The translations under genes and the position numbers were made by a program. From DRVV01 sp964487415 (GTDB lineage Archaea > Thermoproteota > Bathyarchaeia > Bathyarchaeales > Bathycorpusculaceae): a DNA stretch of 5,516 bases. The stretch lies in NCBI GenBank assembly GCA_964487415.1, contig CAZAPQ010000111.1, forward strand, positions 1 through 5,516, in the 5' to 3' direction. The notes beneath the pieces were generated by a model, which made no database searches, was not told the origin of the DNA, and saw only the letters and a list, made by a program, of their open reading frames with translations. Positions 1 to 5,311 of this stretch are shown here, in pieces. Numbering within the stretch: position 1 is the stretch's first letter; each line of letters begins with the position of its first letter.

Positions 1-240
1 TACGAGTTCTAGGTTGTCCTCAAGATTTGTTGGATACTTCTTAACAGCGCCGATTTTATGGGTTTTAGTTGCTTTAGCACTTTTAATGCCGAGTTCCTGA
101 GAGATCGTGGACTGCTTAGGCTCATCCAAAGCTATAGTGCCATATCTGGAGCATTCGCTACATACAGTCAGTATTGCCCCTTCAATTATGGCTTTAACGG
201 GTTTTCCGTGGATTTTCCTGCCGCAAACTTCGCAGCGCAA
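1..240 (-). CDS. Archaeal multiprotein bridging factor 1 (aMBF1), N-terminal part, runs off left edge
   Basis: Read on the minus strand, a TTG at 240-238 opens an 80-codon frame that stays open to the window edge. It begins MRCEVCGRKIHGKPVKAIIE and has a zinc ribbon with Cys3, Cys6, Cys27 and Cys30 (CxxC, 20 residues, CxxC), then a Lys/Thr-rich linker. This is the characteristic N-terminus of archaeal MBF1. The Cro/CI-type helix-turn-helix expected after the linker would lie outside the window. In the family, aMBF1 associates with the 30S ribosomal subunit, unlike the eukaryotic homologue that bridges TBP and activators. An AAGGAGTG ribosome site ends 7 nt before the TTG, which supports this non-ATG start. 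The gene is transcribed away from the PUA-NAC operon. The family call is firm; the exact cellular role is less so. Confidence 0.88.
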   Translation of the reverse strand, partial: MRCEVCGRKIHGKPVKAIIEGAILTVCSECSRYGTIALDEPKQSTISQELGIKSAKATKTHKIGAVKKYPTNLEDNLELV

Positions 241-247
241 TTTAAAA

Positions 248-255
248 CACTCCTT
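248..255 (-). promoter_or_regulatory. Ribosome binding site of aMBF1
   Basis: On the minus strand the sequence reads AAGGAGTG, matching the anti-Shine-Dalgarno core AGGAG. It is followed by TTTTAAA and then TTG. The spacing is typical and fixes the TTG at 240-238 as the start. Confidence 0.7.
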
Positions 256-278
256 AAATCTTTAATGTTCTAGTTAGG

Positions 279-284
279 TTTATA
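279..284. promoter_or_regulatory. TATA-like element in the divergent aMBF1 / PUA intergenic region
   Basis: The plus strand reads TTTATA and the minus strand TATAAA, so the same six bases look like an archaeal TATA box in both directions. Allowing about 26 bp to the start site, plus-strand transcription would begin near 308, leaving a leader of about 10 nt before ATG 318. Minus-strand transcription would begin near 256, just ahead of the AAGGAGTG site of aMBF1. No strong BRE is visible on either side. The minus-strand flank (GACAAC) is slightly closer to the BRE consensus than the plus-strand flank (GTTAGG). The assignment comes from geometry only. Confidence 0.4.
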
Positions 285-317
285 GTTGTCGAAAGCATAC
301 TTTGAAGTGTTTGTTCC

Positions 318-788
318 ATGTTAAGCCCGCTAACGAAAATCAGGCAAATAGCTGATTACCAGTTCGGAAGGGGTGTTGGGGAAGGATTGTTTCCGGAAAA
401 TGTTGAAATAGTCTACTCGAAAAGCACCCGCCGGATACGTTATGTTTATTTGGACGGAAAAAGACTCGCCACCCTCCGCCCTACAGATGGACTTTTCTCT
501 TTAAGCATTGACGGTGCAAAAAGGATTGTTGAGAAGTCCCTTCCAGTCAAGTGTCTTGTAACAGTAAAAAATGATGTTTCAAAATTTATCGCCGAGGGCA
601 ATGACGTATTTGCGGTTAATGTCGTAAAAGCCGAAGACGAGATTCGACCAAAAGACGAGGTAATAGTGGTTAATGAGAAAGGCGAAGTTTTGGCCGTAGG
701 GCGTGCAGTTCTTTCAGGCCAGGAGATGACAGCCTTTAGGTGTGGGGTTGCAGTTAAAGTTAGGCGGGGTGTGGAGGAGTTAAGTTAA
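318..788 (+). CDS. Stand-alone PUA-domain RNA-binding protein (archaeosine TGT/ArcS C-terminal type)
   Basis: This 156-residue protein has two parts. Residues 8-75 (IRQIADYQFGRGVGEGLFP, then LATLRPTDGLFSLSIDGA) resemble the small domain that precedes PUA in archaeal tRNA-guanine transglycosylase and archaeosine synthase. Residues about 79-151 form a PUA domain, with RPKDEVIVVNEKGEVLAVGRA and the terminal GVAVKVRRG signature. PUA domains bind structured RNA, often the acceptor end of tRNA. The catalytic barrel of the transglycosylase is absent and the length is far too short for one, so this is a binding module or a partner subunit, not the enzyme itself. ATG 318 is the first start after an in-frame TGA at 303-305. 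No good Shine-Dalgarno precedes it, which fits a short-leader transcript from the TATA box at 279-284. It probably heads the operon with NAC, 37 bp downstream. The substrate RNA is unknown. Confidence 0.82.
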   Translation: MLSPLTKIRQIADYQFGRGVGEGLFPENVEIVYSKSTRRIRYVYLDGKRLATLRPTDGLFSLSIDGAKRIVEKSLPVKCLVTVKNDVSKFIAEGNDVFAVNVVKAEDEIRPKDEVIVVNEKGEVLAVGRAVLSGQEMTAFRCGVAVKVRRGVEELS

Positions 789-814
789 GGTATGGGAATT
801 TTTAAGTTATACTT

Positions 815-820
815 GGAGGA
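815..820 (+). promoter_or_regulatory. Ribosome binding site of NAC
   Basis: GGAGGA is a strong match to the anti-Shine-Dalgarno. It is followed by three consecutive possible starts in one frame: TTG 826, TTG 829 and ATG 832, with gaps of 5, 8 and 11 nt. Spacing favours the first two. A further ATG at 822-824 is in a different frame and almost touches the site, so it is not a credible start. Confidence 0.7.
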
Positions 821-825
821 TATGG

Positions 826-1182
826 TTGTTGATGCGCAGGAAAATAAGCCCCCGTGAAGCAAGGCGCATAATGCAACGTATGGGCTTAAGCATGGATGCA
901 ATCGGGGATGTAGAGCAGGTCATAATAAAAACAAGCAGTAAAGAGATTATAATTGAAGAACCTGAAGTCGCGGTGGTGGATTTTCAGGGACAAAAATTGT
1001 TTCAAATCAGCGGGGGAAAAATAACTGAAAAAGTTGTGGAGCGCAAGTTGGCTATACCTGAAGAGGATGTTAGACTTGTTGCGGATCAGACGGGCAAAAG
1101 CCTTGAAGAGGCCAGAAAGGCCCTGGAGGAATGTGAGGGGGATCTAGCGAAGGCAATACTGCTCTTGCAATCCAAATTGTAA
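826..1182 (+). CDS. nac: Nascent polypeptide-associated complex protein (archaeal NAC)
   Basis: The 118-residue product has the full archaeal NAC layout. A basic N-terminus (RRKISPREARRIMQRMG) is followed by a NAC beta-barrel core at about residues 28-64 (VIIKTSSKEIIIEEPEV, then FQISGG). A short linker leads to a C-terminal UBA domain at about 79-117 (EDVRLVADQTGKSLEEARKA, then EGDLAKAILLL). In Archaea NAC forms a homodimer that binds the ribosome near the exit tunnel and contacts emerging chains. The basic N-terminal segment is the presumed ribosome anchor. The start is uncertain between TTG 826, TTG 829 and ATG 832. ATG 832 gives MRRKISPRE, close to the usual family start, but lies a little far from the GGAGGA site. 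The gene sits 37 bp after the PUA gene and 13 bp before the kinase, consistent with one transcript. The length is normal for the family and nothing is missing. Confidence 0.95.
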   Translation: MLMRRKISPREARRIMQRMGLSMDAIGDVEQVIIKTSSKEIIIEEPEVAVVDFQGQKLFQISGGKITEKVVERKLAIPEEDVRLVADQTGKSLEEARKALEECEGDLAKAILLLQSKL

Positions 1183-1190
1183 ACCCTTAT

Positions 1191-1194
1191 GAGG
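1191..1194 (+). promoter_or_regulatory. Ribosome binding site that bears on the PfkB kinase start
   Basis: GAGG lies 1 nt before TTG 1196 but 7 nt before GTG 1202, which is in the same frame. The spacing therefore argues that translation may begin at GTG 1202, shortening the protein by two residues. No other Shine-Dalgarno-like sequence lies in the 13-bp gap after NAC. Confidence 0.45.
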
Positions 1195-1195
1195 C

Positions 1196-2113
1196 TTGAA
1201 GGTGTTTGACCTTAGCATAATAGGTCATTTTTCAATAGACTCCATTATTTTGCCAAAAAGACAGAAACCCTACACCATCCTAGGCGGTTCCGTGGTTTAC
1301 GCCTCCCTTACTGCTAAAAGTTTAGACGCAAAAGTGTCTGTAATCTCGAAGGTTGGAGAGGATTTTCCTAAAGCCTACCTATGGTGGCTTGATCAGGAGG
1401 GTATAGACCTCTCCGGAGTGACGATATGCAGCGGAGCTAAAACAACAAGGTTCGAGCTTAAATATGCAGAGAACCTAACAGACCGCACGCTGAAGCTTAT
1501 CAGCATGGGTGCACCAATAACTGAGGAGGATCTGCCGAAATCTTTACAGGCAAGGGTTATATACTTGACGCCAATCGCCCATGAAATTTCCTATGGAACC
1601 GCTGAGAAGGCAAGAGAATGCACTGAGGTTTTATCTCTAGACCCTCAAGGTTTAATCCGCTGTTTTGACGAGAATGGAACAGTTACCTACGATTCTCTAA
1701 TGGATAAAAGGATTCTTGAGCTTGTTGACATTTACAAGTCTTCATTTGGGGAGATTTTAGCCATTACCGGCATGTCAGATTTGAAATCCGCCATAAGGAC
1801 CATCCATAATTTCGGAGTTAAAACGGTTATAGTGACTCTAGGAGCCAAAGGGTCCGTACTCTCTATTGAAGGAACAATCTACGAAATTCCAGCATACAAG
1901 TCTGAAAAAGTTGTTGATCCCACGGGTGCAGGCGATGCTTTCATGGGCGGTTTTCTAGCAGAATATCTTCAAGGCAAGGATATTTTCTGGTGTGCTTGCG
2001 TTGGATCCGCTGTCGCATCAAAAACAGTTGAAGCCTTAGGCCCCATATTCTCATGTGACAAAGCTGAGATTTATCAAAGGGCACGCACCCTTTATGAAGA
2101 AGGAAGTAAATAA
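1196..2113 (+). CDS. PfkB/ribokinase-family carbohydrate or nucleoside kinase, substrate unknown
   Basis: The 305-residue protein has the ribokinase-fold landmarks. They are an N-terminal strand with GHFSID (10-15), a substrate-side glycine pair (GG30-31 in GGSVVYAS), VSVISKVGEDF (47-57), a nucleotide-site strand VTLGAKGS (213-220), and PfkB signature 2, DPTGAGDAF at 241-249. Asp247 is the expected catalytic base and GAG the anion hole. It should transfer phosphate from a nucleotide to a hydroxyl of a sugar, polyol or nucleoside. The usual GGxxxN asparagine of ribokinases is replaced (Tyr35), so ribose or fructose-6-phosphate cannot be assumed. Archaeal members of this superfamily include nucleoside, ketodeoxygluconate and myo-inositol kinases. 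The first in-frame start after TGA 1190-1192 is TTG 1196; GTG 1202 is the alternative with better ribosome-site spacing. It lies between NAC and a zinc-binding protein in what looks like a translation operon. Tandem stops TAA TGA close it. Confidence 0.9.
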   Translation: MKVFDLSIIGHFSIDSIILPKRQKPYTILGGSVVYASLTAKSLDAKVSVISKVGEDFPKAYLWWLDQEGIDLSGVTICSGAKTTRFELKYAENLTDRTLKLISMGAPITEEDLPKSLQARVIYLTPIAHEISYGTAEKARECTEVLSLDPQGLIRCFDENGTVTYDSLMDKRILELVDIYKSSFGEILAITGMSDLKSAIRTIHNFGVKTVIVTLGAKGSVLSIEGTIYEIPAYKSEKVVDPTGAGDAFMGGFLAEYLQGKDIFWCACVGSAVASKTVEALGPIFSCDKAEIYQRARTLYEEGSK

Positions 2114-2140
2114 TGACTCTCGCAACGTAAGAATTATTCA

Positions 2141-2146
2141 GGAGGA
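2141..2146 (+). promoter_or_regulatory. Ribosome binding site of the small zinc-binding protein
   Basis: GGAGGA lies 5 nt before TTG 2152. The strong site supports a real gene with a TTG start in a place where a length-based or ATG-only search could miss it. Confidence 0.7.
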
Positions 2147-2151
2147 CTAGG

Positions 2152-2361
2152 TTGGGGCGAGTTTCAAAAGGCGAAAAGTGCAGTGTTGTCGGATGTGGCG
2201 GAGAGGCCAAACGCTCCCTTTCTGCTGAAAAGGTGAAAGGGGCAGGCCTGACCGTTGAAACTGAAAGACGTGCTTATTTATGTGAAGTTCACTATAAAGA
2301 GTATAAAAAGAGAACTAAGAAGGATAGAAAAATTGAGAAATGGCGCTACAAGGGTATGTAG
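2152..2361 (+). CDS. Small basic zinc-binding protein, uncharacterised
   Basis: This is a 69-residue protein starting at TTG (MGRVSKGEKCSVVGCGG). I do not recognise a named family. Cys10 and Cys15 (CSVVGC) pair with Cys44 and His47 (CEVH), giving a plausible CCCH zinc site that closes a loop containing RSLSAEKVKGAG. The C-terminal third is highly basic (KEYKKRTKKDRKIEKWRYKG), which suggests contact with RNA or the ribosome. It is likely cytoplasmic, with no signal peptide or membrane segment. Evidence that it is real: the GGAGGA site at optimal spacing, a tight position 38 bp after the kinase and 20 bp before ThrRS, and a composition very unlike a random frame. From neighbours and charge I infer a translation-related role such as a ribosome- or tRNA-associated factor. 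Function is otherwise unknown. Confidence 0.82.
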   Translation: MGRVSKGEKCSVVGCGGEAKRSLSAEKVKGAGLTVETERRAYLCEVHYKEYKKRTKKDRKIEKWRYKGM

Positions 2362-2366
2362 CAAAT

Positions 2367-2372
2367 AGGTGA
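2367..2372 (+). promoter_or_regulatory. Ribosome binding site of ThrRS
   Basis: AGGTGA matches the 3' part of the anti-Shine-Dalgarno complement (AGGAGGTGA). It ends 9 nt before ATG 2382. It sits inside the 20-bp gap after the zinc protein and supports translation from a shared transcript. Confidence 0.6.
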
Positions 2373-2381
2373 GAAAGTAAA

Positions 2382-4256
2382 ATGCGCATTTTACAGCTGC
2401 ACTCCAATTTCATTGAGTATACGCCCATTCAGAAAGAAATTGAAATGGCGGAAGATGCTGAAAAAGAAACCAAGCGTCTAGAAAATATCGTGGTGCTGTT
2501 CACCGCCGTTGAGGAAGGTGATAACGAGGAAACCGCAAGAAGAGCCATTGGTGAGGTTAAAGCCTCCTTGGAGAAATTAGGAGCAAATCGCATTTTAATA
2601 TATCCGTACGCCCACCTCAGCAACAATCTTGCAAAACCCTCTGATGCACTTAAGGTTATTAAAGCTATGGAAGCATACGCTAAGGAAAATGGACTAGAGG
2701 CTATTCGAGCACCATTCGGATGGAATAAACAGTTCACAATATCCATAAAAGGACACCCGCTGGCTGAGCAGTCTCGTTCAATATCGCCAGTGCAAGTTAA
2801 GACAGGAGAAGAGGAGTCCGGGAGAATTTCAGAAGCAATTAAGGCTGAAGAAAAGTTAGAGTCCTTCTGGTATATTCTCCAGCCCGACGGAAAAATGATT
2901 CCCGTTGAAGAATTTGATTTTCGGGGACATGAGAATCTTGAAAAGTTTGCTAGATACGAGATTTCTAAGGTCAGGGCAAGCCAGCAGATACCGCCCCATG
3001 TGCCTTTAATGAAGAGGCTTGAAATAGCAGATTATGAAGCCGGAAGTGATCCAGGAAACATCCGGTGGTACCCAAAGGGACGTCTAATCAAGTCCCTGAT
3101 TGAGCGATATGTTACAGCTAAAACAACGGAATATGGCGCCATGGAGGTTGAAACTCCGGTTATGTACGATTTTCACCATCCAAGCCTAGCGGATTACCTA
3201 AACCGTTTTCCAGCAAGACAATACATCATAAGGACTGAAGATAAGGAGCTGTTCCTGAGGTTTGCCGCTTGCTTCGGCCAGTTTCTAATGATTCATGACG
3301 CCCAGCTTTCGTATAGACACATGCCCTTAAAGGTTTACGAGTTAACCCGCTATAGCTTTAGAAGGGAAAAAAGCGGTGAAGTCGTAGGTCTTAAGCGTTT
3401 ACGGGCATTTACAATGCCAGACTGCCACGCCTTCTGCGTTGATCTCGAACAGGCCAAAGAGGAGTTTATAAAAAGGCTGAAGCTTTGCATGGAAGTCTTA
3501 GAGAGTATAGGCCTCTCAAAAGATGACTACGAAATGGCAATTCGTTTCACAAAGGACTTTTACGAGGAAAACAAGCCTTTCATAACCAGCTTAGTTGAAA
3601 TGTTTGGCAAACCGGTCCTGGTTGAAATGTGGAAAGAAGCCTTCTTTTATTTCAGGCTTAAGTGGGAATTCAATTTTATAGACAATCAGGACAAGGCTGC
3701 AGCTCTTTCAACAGATCAGATGGACGTTGAAAACGCAAGAAGGTATAATATAACCTACGTGGATGAGAACGGTGAAAAGCGTTATCCTCTTATTTTGCAC
3801 TGTTCTCCCAGCGGGGCTGTGGAAAGGTGTATTTACGCCCTCCTGGAAAAGGCTTACAGAGAACAGCAGATGGGAAAACCGCCCATGTTTCCAGTATGGC
3901 TTTCCCCGACCCAAGTGCGGATAATCCCAATGTCCAACAGCTATCTTGACTATTCCGAGAAAATGGCTGAAATCATTGAAAAAAATCAGATACGCGTTGA
4001 CATAGATGATAGGCCATTAACCTTGCCAAAAAGAATAAGAGAAGCTGAAATGGAGTGGATCCCATACATAATTGTTGTAGGACAGAAAGAAATTGAATCA
4101 GAGGTTCTGCCAGTAAGATATAGGAAAGCCAGGGAGATCCAAAAAATGAAACTTGAGGAGCTAATAAGCAAAATTAAAAGGGAAACAGATGGAAAACCAT
4201 TCCTGCCCTTACCCCTGCCTAGGCACGTTTCCAAGAGGCCCCAATTTAGCGGTTGA
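2382..4256 (+). CDS. thrS: Threonyl-tRNA synthetase, archaeal full-length form with editing domain
   Basis: A 624-residue class II synthetase that ligates threonine to tRNA-Thr. Residues 1-145 are the archaeal DTD-like editing domain that removes mischarged serine (MRILQLHSNFIEYTP, YAHLS, APFGWNKQF, KGHPLAEQSR). His78, Lys116 and Glu129 fall at a constant offset of five from the functional residues His83, Lys121 and Glu134 of the Pyrococcus abyssi domain, so editing should be intact. The catalytic core spans about 195-500. Motif 1 is around VETPVM, and motif 2 contains FRRE (326-329) before LRAFTMPD. Motif 3 is SGAVERCI, with Gly478, Glu481 and Arg482. Cys297, His349 and His473 are the expected zinc ligands that select threonine. 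The anticodon-binding domain starts near 508 (after PPMFPVWL) and runs to about 605. Some Crenarchaeota split editing and charging into two genes; here they are fused. It is last in the probable five-gene operon. Confidence 0.97.
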   Translation: MRILQLHSNFIEYTPIQKEIEMAEDAEKETKRLENIVVLFTAVEEGDNEETARRAIGEVKASLEKLGANRILIYPYAHLSNNLAKPSDALKVIKAMEAYAKENGLEAIRAPFGWNKQFTISIKGHPLAEQSRSISPVQVKTGEEESGRISEAIKAEEKLESFWYILQPDGKMIPVEEFDFRGHENLEKFARYEISKVRASQQIPPHVPLMKRLEIADYEAGSDPGNIRWYPKGRLIKSLIERYVTAKTTEYGAMEVETPVMYDFHHPSLADYLNRFPARQYIIRTEDKELFLRFAACFGQFLMIHDAQLSYRHMPLKVYELTRYSFRREKSGEVVGLKRLRAFTMPDCHAFCVDLEQAKEEFIKRLKLCMEVLESIGLSKDDYEMAIRFTKDFYEENKPFITSLVEMFGKPVLVEMWKEAFFYFRLKWEFNFIDNQDKAAALSTDQMDVENARRYNITYVDENGEKRYPLILHCSPSGAVERCIYALLEKAYREQQMGKPPMFPVWLSPTQVRIIPMSNSYLDYSEKMAEIIEKNQIRVDIDDRPLTLPKRIREAEMEWIPYIIVVGQKEIESEVLPVRYRKAREIQKMKLEELISKIKRETDGKPFLPLPLPRHVSKRPQFSG

Positions 4257-4280
4257 TTTTAAAAGCAAAACAAATATCAA

Positions 4281-4288
4281 TTAAAATC
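4281..4288 (+). promoter_or_regulatory. TATA-like element upstream of the aminotransferase
   Basis: TTAAAATC sits in an AT-rich stretch of the 48-bp gap after ThrRS. A start site about 26 bp downstream falls near 4309-4311, between the two candidate ATG codons (4305 and 4320). The match to the archaeal TATA consensus is modest. Read-through from ThrRS cannot be excluded, because the only T-run after its stop is TTTT at 4257-4260. Confidence 0.35.
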
Positions 4289-4304
4289 TATCTTCTAGTT
4301 CTGC

Positions 4305-5210
4305 ATGGAAAGTGGTTACATGGAACAGGAGCCCCTTGTCTATATAGATGGCGAATACTATCCAAAATCTCAAGCCAAAATATCCGTTTTCGATCATGGC
4401 TTTCTATATGGCGACGGTGTCTTTGAAGGAATCCGAGCCTACAAAGGAGTTGTCTTCAAGCTGAGAGAACACGTTGACAGGCTCTATAATTCAGCTAAAG
4501 TCCTAATGTTAAATATTCCCCTAACCAAAGAGGAGATGATAAACACTGTTTTGGAAACGCTTCGGAAGAACAAGCTTCAAGACGCTTATATACGCCTTAT
4601 AGTAACCAGAGGCGTCGGAGACTTAGGCCTCGATCCTAGAAAATGTCAAAAACCTACAGTAATTATAATTGCCGATTACATAAAACTGTATTCAAAAGAG
4701 GCGAAGGAAAAAGGGATAAAAGTTCTCATAGTCTGGGTTAGAAGAAACCCAGTGGACACAACGCCCCATCAAGTTAAATCTTTGAACTATCTGAATAGCG
4801 TGCTTGGGAAAATTGAGGCAAACATCGCAGGCTTTGATGAGGCTATTTGCCTAGACAAGAACGGCTATGTCAGTGAGGGGGTCGGCGAGAACCTATTCAT
4901 AGTTAAGGATGGAAAGCTTATAACGCCGCCCACCTATGCAGGTCTCCTCGTAGGCATAACTCGAGAAGTTACGATAAAATTGGCTGAAAGACTAGGATAT
5001 ACGGTTATTGAGAGAAACATAACGCCCACTGATCTTTTCACAGCTGATGAAGCCTTCCTCACGGGCACAGCTGCGGAGATAACTCCAATAGCTGAAGTCA
5101 ATGGAAGAATCATTGGAAGGGGCGAGCTAGGCCCCATAACCCGCCACTTAATGACCGAATTTGAAAAGCTGCTGGGTGACCCCCGAGAGGGAGTTCCCAT
5201 ATACCCTTAA
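4305..5210 (+). CDS. ilvE: Branched-chain amino acid aminotransferase (class IV PLP enzyme)
   Basis: The 301-residue enzyme interconverts leucine, isoleucine and valine with their 2-oxo acids, using glutamate/2-oxoglutarate and pyridoxal phosphate. Family landmarks in order: VYIDGE near the N-terminus, SVFDHGFLYGDGVFEGIRAY (27-46), the PLP Schiff-base lysine Lys158 in VKSLNYLNS, and SEGVGENLF (190-198), where Glu191 should contact the pyridine nitrogen. Then come GITRE (217-221) and TGTAAEITPI (253-262). The last segment and the FEGIRAY motif favour a branched-chain enzyme over D-amino-acid transaminase or aminodeoxychorismate lyase. The length is normal. The first ATG after an in-frame TAG (4296-4298) is 4305. 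ATG 4320 gives MEQEPLVYIDGE, closer to the usual family start, and fits the TATA box at 4281-4288 with a leader of about 10 nt, so it is a serious alternative. Neither has a strong ribosome site. Confidence 0.93.
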   Translation: MESGYMEQEPLVYIDGEYYPKSQAKISVFDHGFLYGDGVFEGIRAYKGVVFKLREHVDRLYNSAKVLMLNIPLTKEEMINTVLETLRKNKLQDAYIRLIVTRGVGDLGLDPRKCQKPTVIIIADYIKLYSKEAKEKGIKVLIVWVRRNPVDTTPHQVKSLNYLNSVLGKIEANIAGFDEAICLDKNGYVSEGVGENLFIVKDGKLITPPTYAGLLVGITREVTIKLAERLGYTVIERNITPTDLFTADEAFLTGTAAEITPIAEVNGRIIGRGELGPITRHLMTEFEKLLGDPREGVPIYP

Positions 5211-5243
5211 TCCACAAATCAACTTTGCAATGCAGGTTAAACA

Positions 5244-5261
5244 TCTTATTTTTTCTTCTTT
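5244..5261 (+). terminator. T-rich transcription terminator candidate after the aminotransferase
   Basis: A pyrimidine-rich tract with TTTTTT at 5249-5254, followed by CTTCTTT, begins 34 bp after the aminotransferase stop. Archaeal RNA polymerase terminates at oligo-T tracts without needing a hairpin. Only a weak imperfect stem (around 5221-5238) lies upstream. The position between two genes, before a new TATA-like box, fits a terminator. Confidence 0.5.
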
Positions 5262-5272
5262 AGCCAAAAACA

Positions 5273-5280
5273 TTTAATTT
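5273..5280 (+). promoter_or_regulatory. TATA-like box of the ornithine cyclodeaminase-family gene
   Basis: TTTAATTT is preceded by an A-rich flank (CAAAAACA) that could serve as a BRE. A start site about 26 bp on would be near 5303, giving a leader of roughly 9 nt before TTG 5312. It follows the T-rich tract, so an independent promoter is plausible. Confidence 0.45.
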
Positions 5281-5285
5281 AGCTT

Positions 5286-5299
5286 TTTCTGATCAGAAA
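5286..5299. promoter_or_regulatory. Perfect 14-bp palindrome, candidate operator
   Basis: TTTCTGATCAGAAA is a perfect inverted repeat centred between 5292 and 5293. It lies just downstream of the TATA-like box and upstream of the predicted start site and ribosome site of the next gene. A dimeric regulator bound here would block polymerase or initiation. The size and symmetry resemble sites of Lrp/AsnC-type or winged-helix regulators, but no regulator gene is visible in the window. Whether any protein binds here is inference. Confidence 0.45.
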
Positions 5300-5300
5300 C

Positions 5301-5305
5301 AGGGG
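5301..5305 (+). promoter_or_regulatory. Ribosome binding site supporting the TTG start at 5312
   Basis: AGGGG ends 6 nt before TTG 5312. The match is imperfect, but the spacing is good and no ATG lies nearby in frame (the first is codon 17). Confidence 0.45.
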
Positions 5306-5311
5306 TTAGTC

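Noticed and set aside
58..273. Plus-strand open frame of 71 codons at the left edge
   Set aside because: It overlaps the aMBF1 coding sequence on the opposite strand, whose zinc-ribbon motif and ribosome site are clear. The plus-strand translation has no recognisable motif.
318..788. Complete tRNA-guanine transglycosylase
   Set aside because: The similarity is confined to the C-terminal small domain and PUA. At 156 residues there is no room for the catalytic barrel, and no in-frame extension upstream is possible past TGA 303-305.
780..809. Direct repeat TTAAGTTA at 780-787 and 802-809, 22 bp apart, before NAC
   Set aside because: The repeat is short and AT-rich, and the first copy lies in the end of the PUA coding sequence. 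A TATA-like reading of the second copy would put the start site on top of the start codons, at odds with the strong GGAGGA site there.
1189..1209. Six-codon ATG frame (MRLEGV) overlapping the kinase start, possible leader peptide
   Set aside because: It has no ribosome site of its own. Its first bases are better explained as the GAGG site for the kinase start at 1202.
1941..2210. Minus-strand open frame across the kinase end and zinc-protein start
   Set aside because: It is antisense to two well-supported genes, shows no family motif, and has a composition that looks like a shadow frame.
2429..4234. Three minus-strand open frames of 68-105 codons within thrS
   Set aside because: All are antisense to a conserved synthetase and give serine-rich, motif-free translations typical of shadow frames.
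4934..5200. Minus-strand open frame opposite the aminotransferase end
   Set aside because: It is antisense to the conserved C-terminal part of IlvE and has no recognisable features.
5221..5261. Classical hairpin-plus-T terminator
   Set aside because: The only stem upstream of the T tract is short, imperfect and about 10 nt away. The T-rich tract alone is the supported element.
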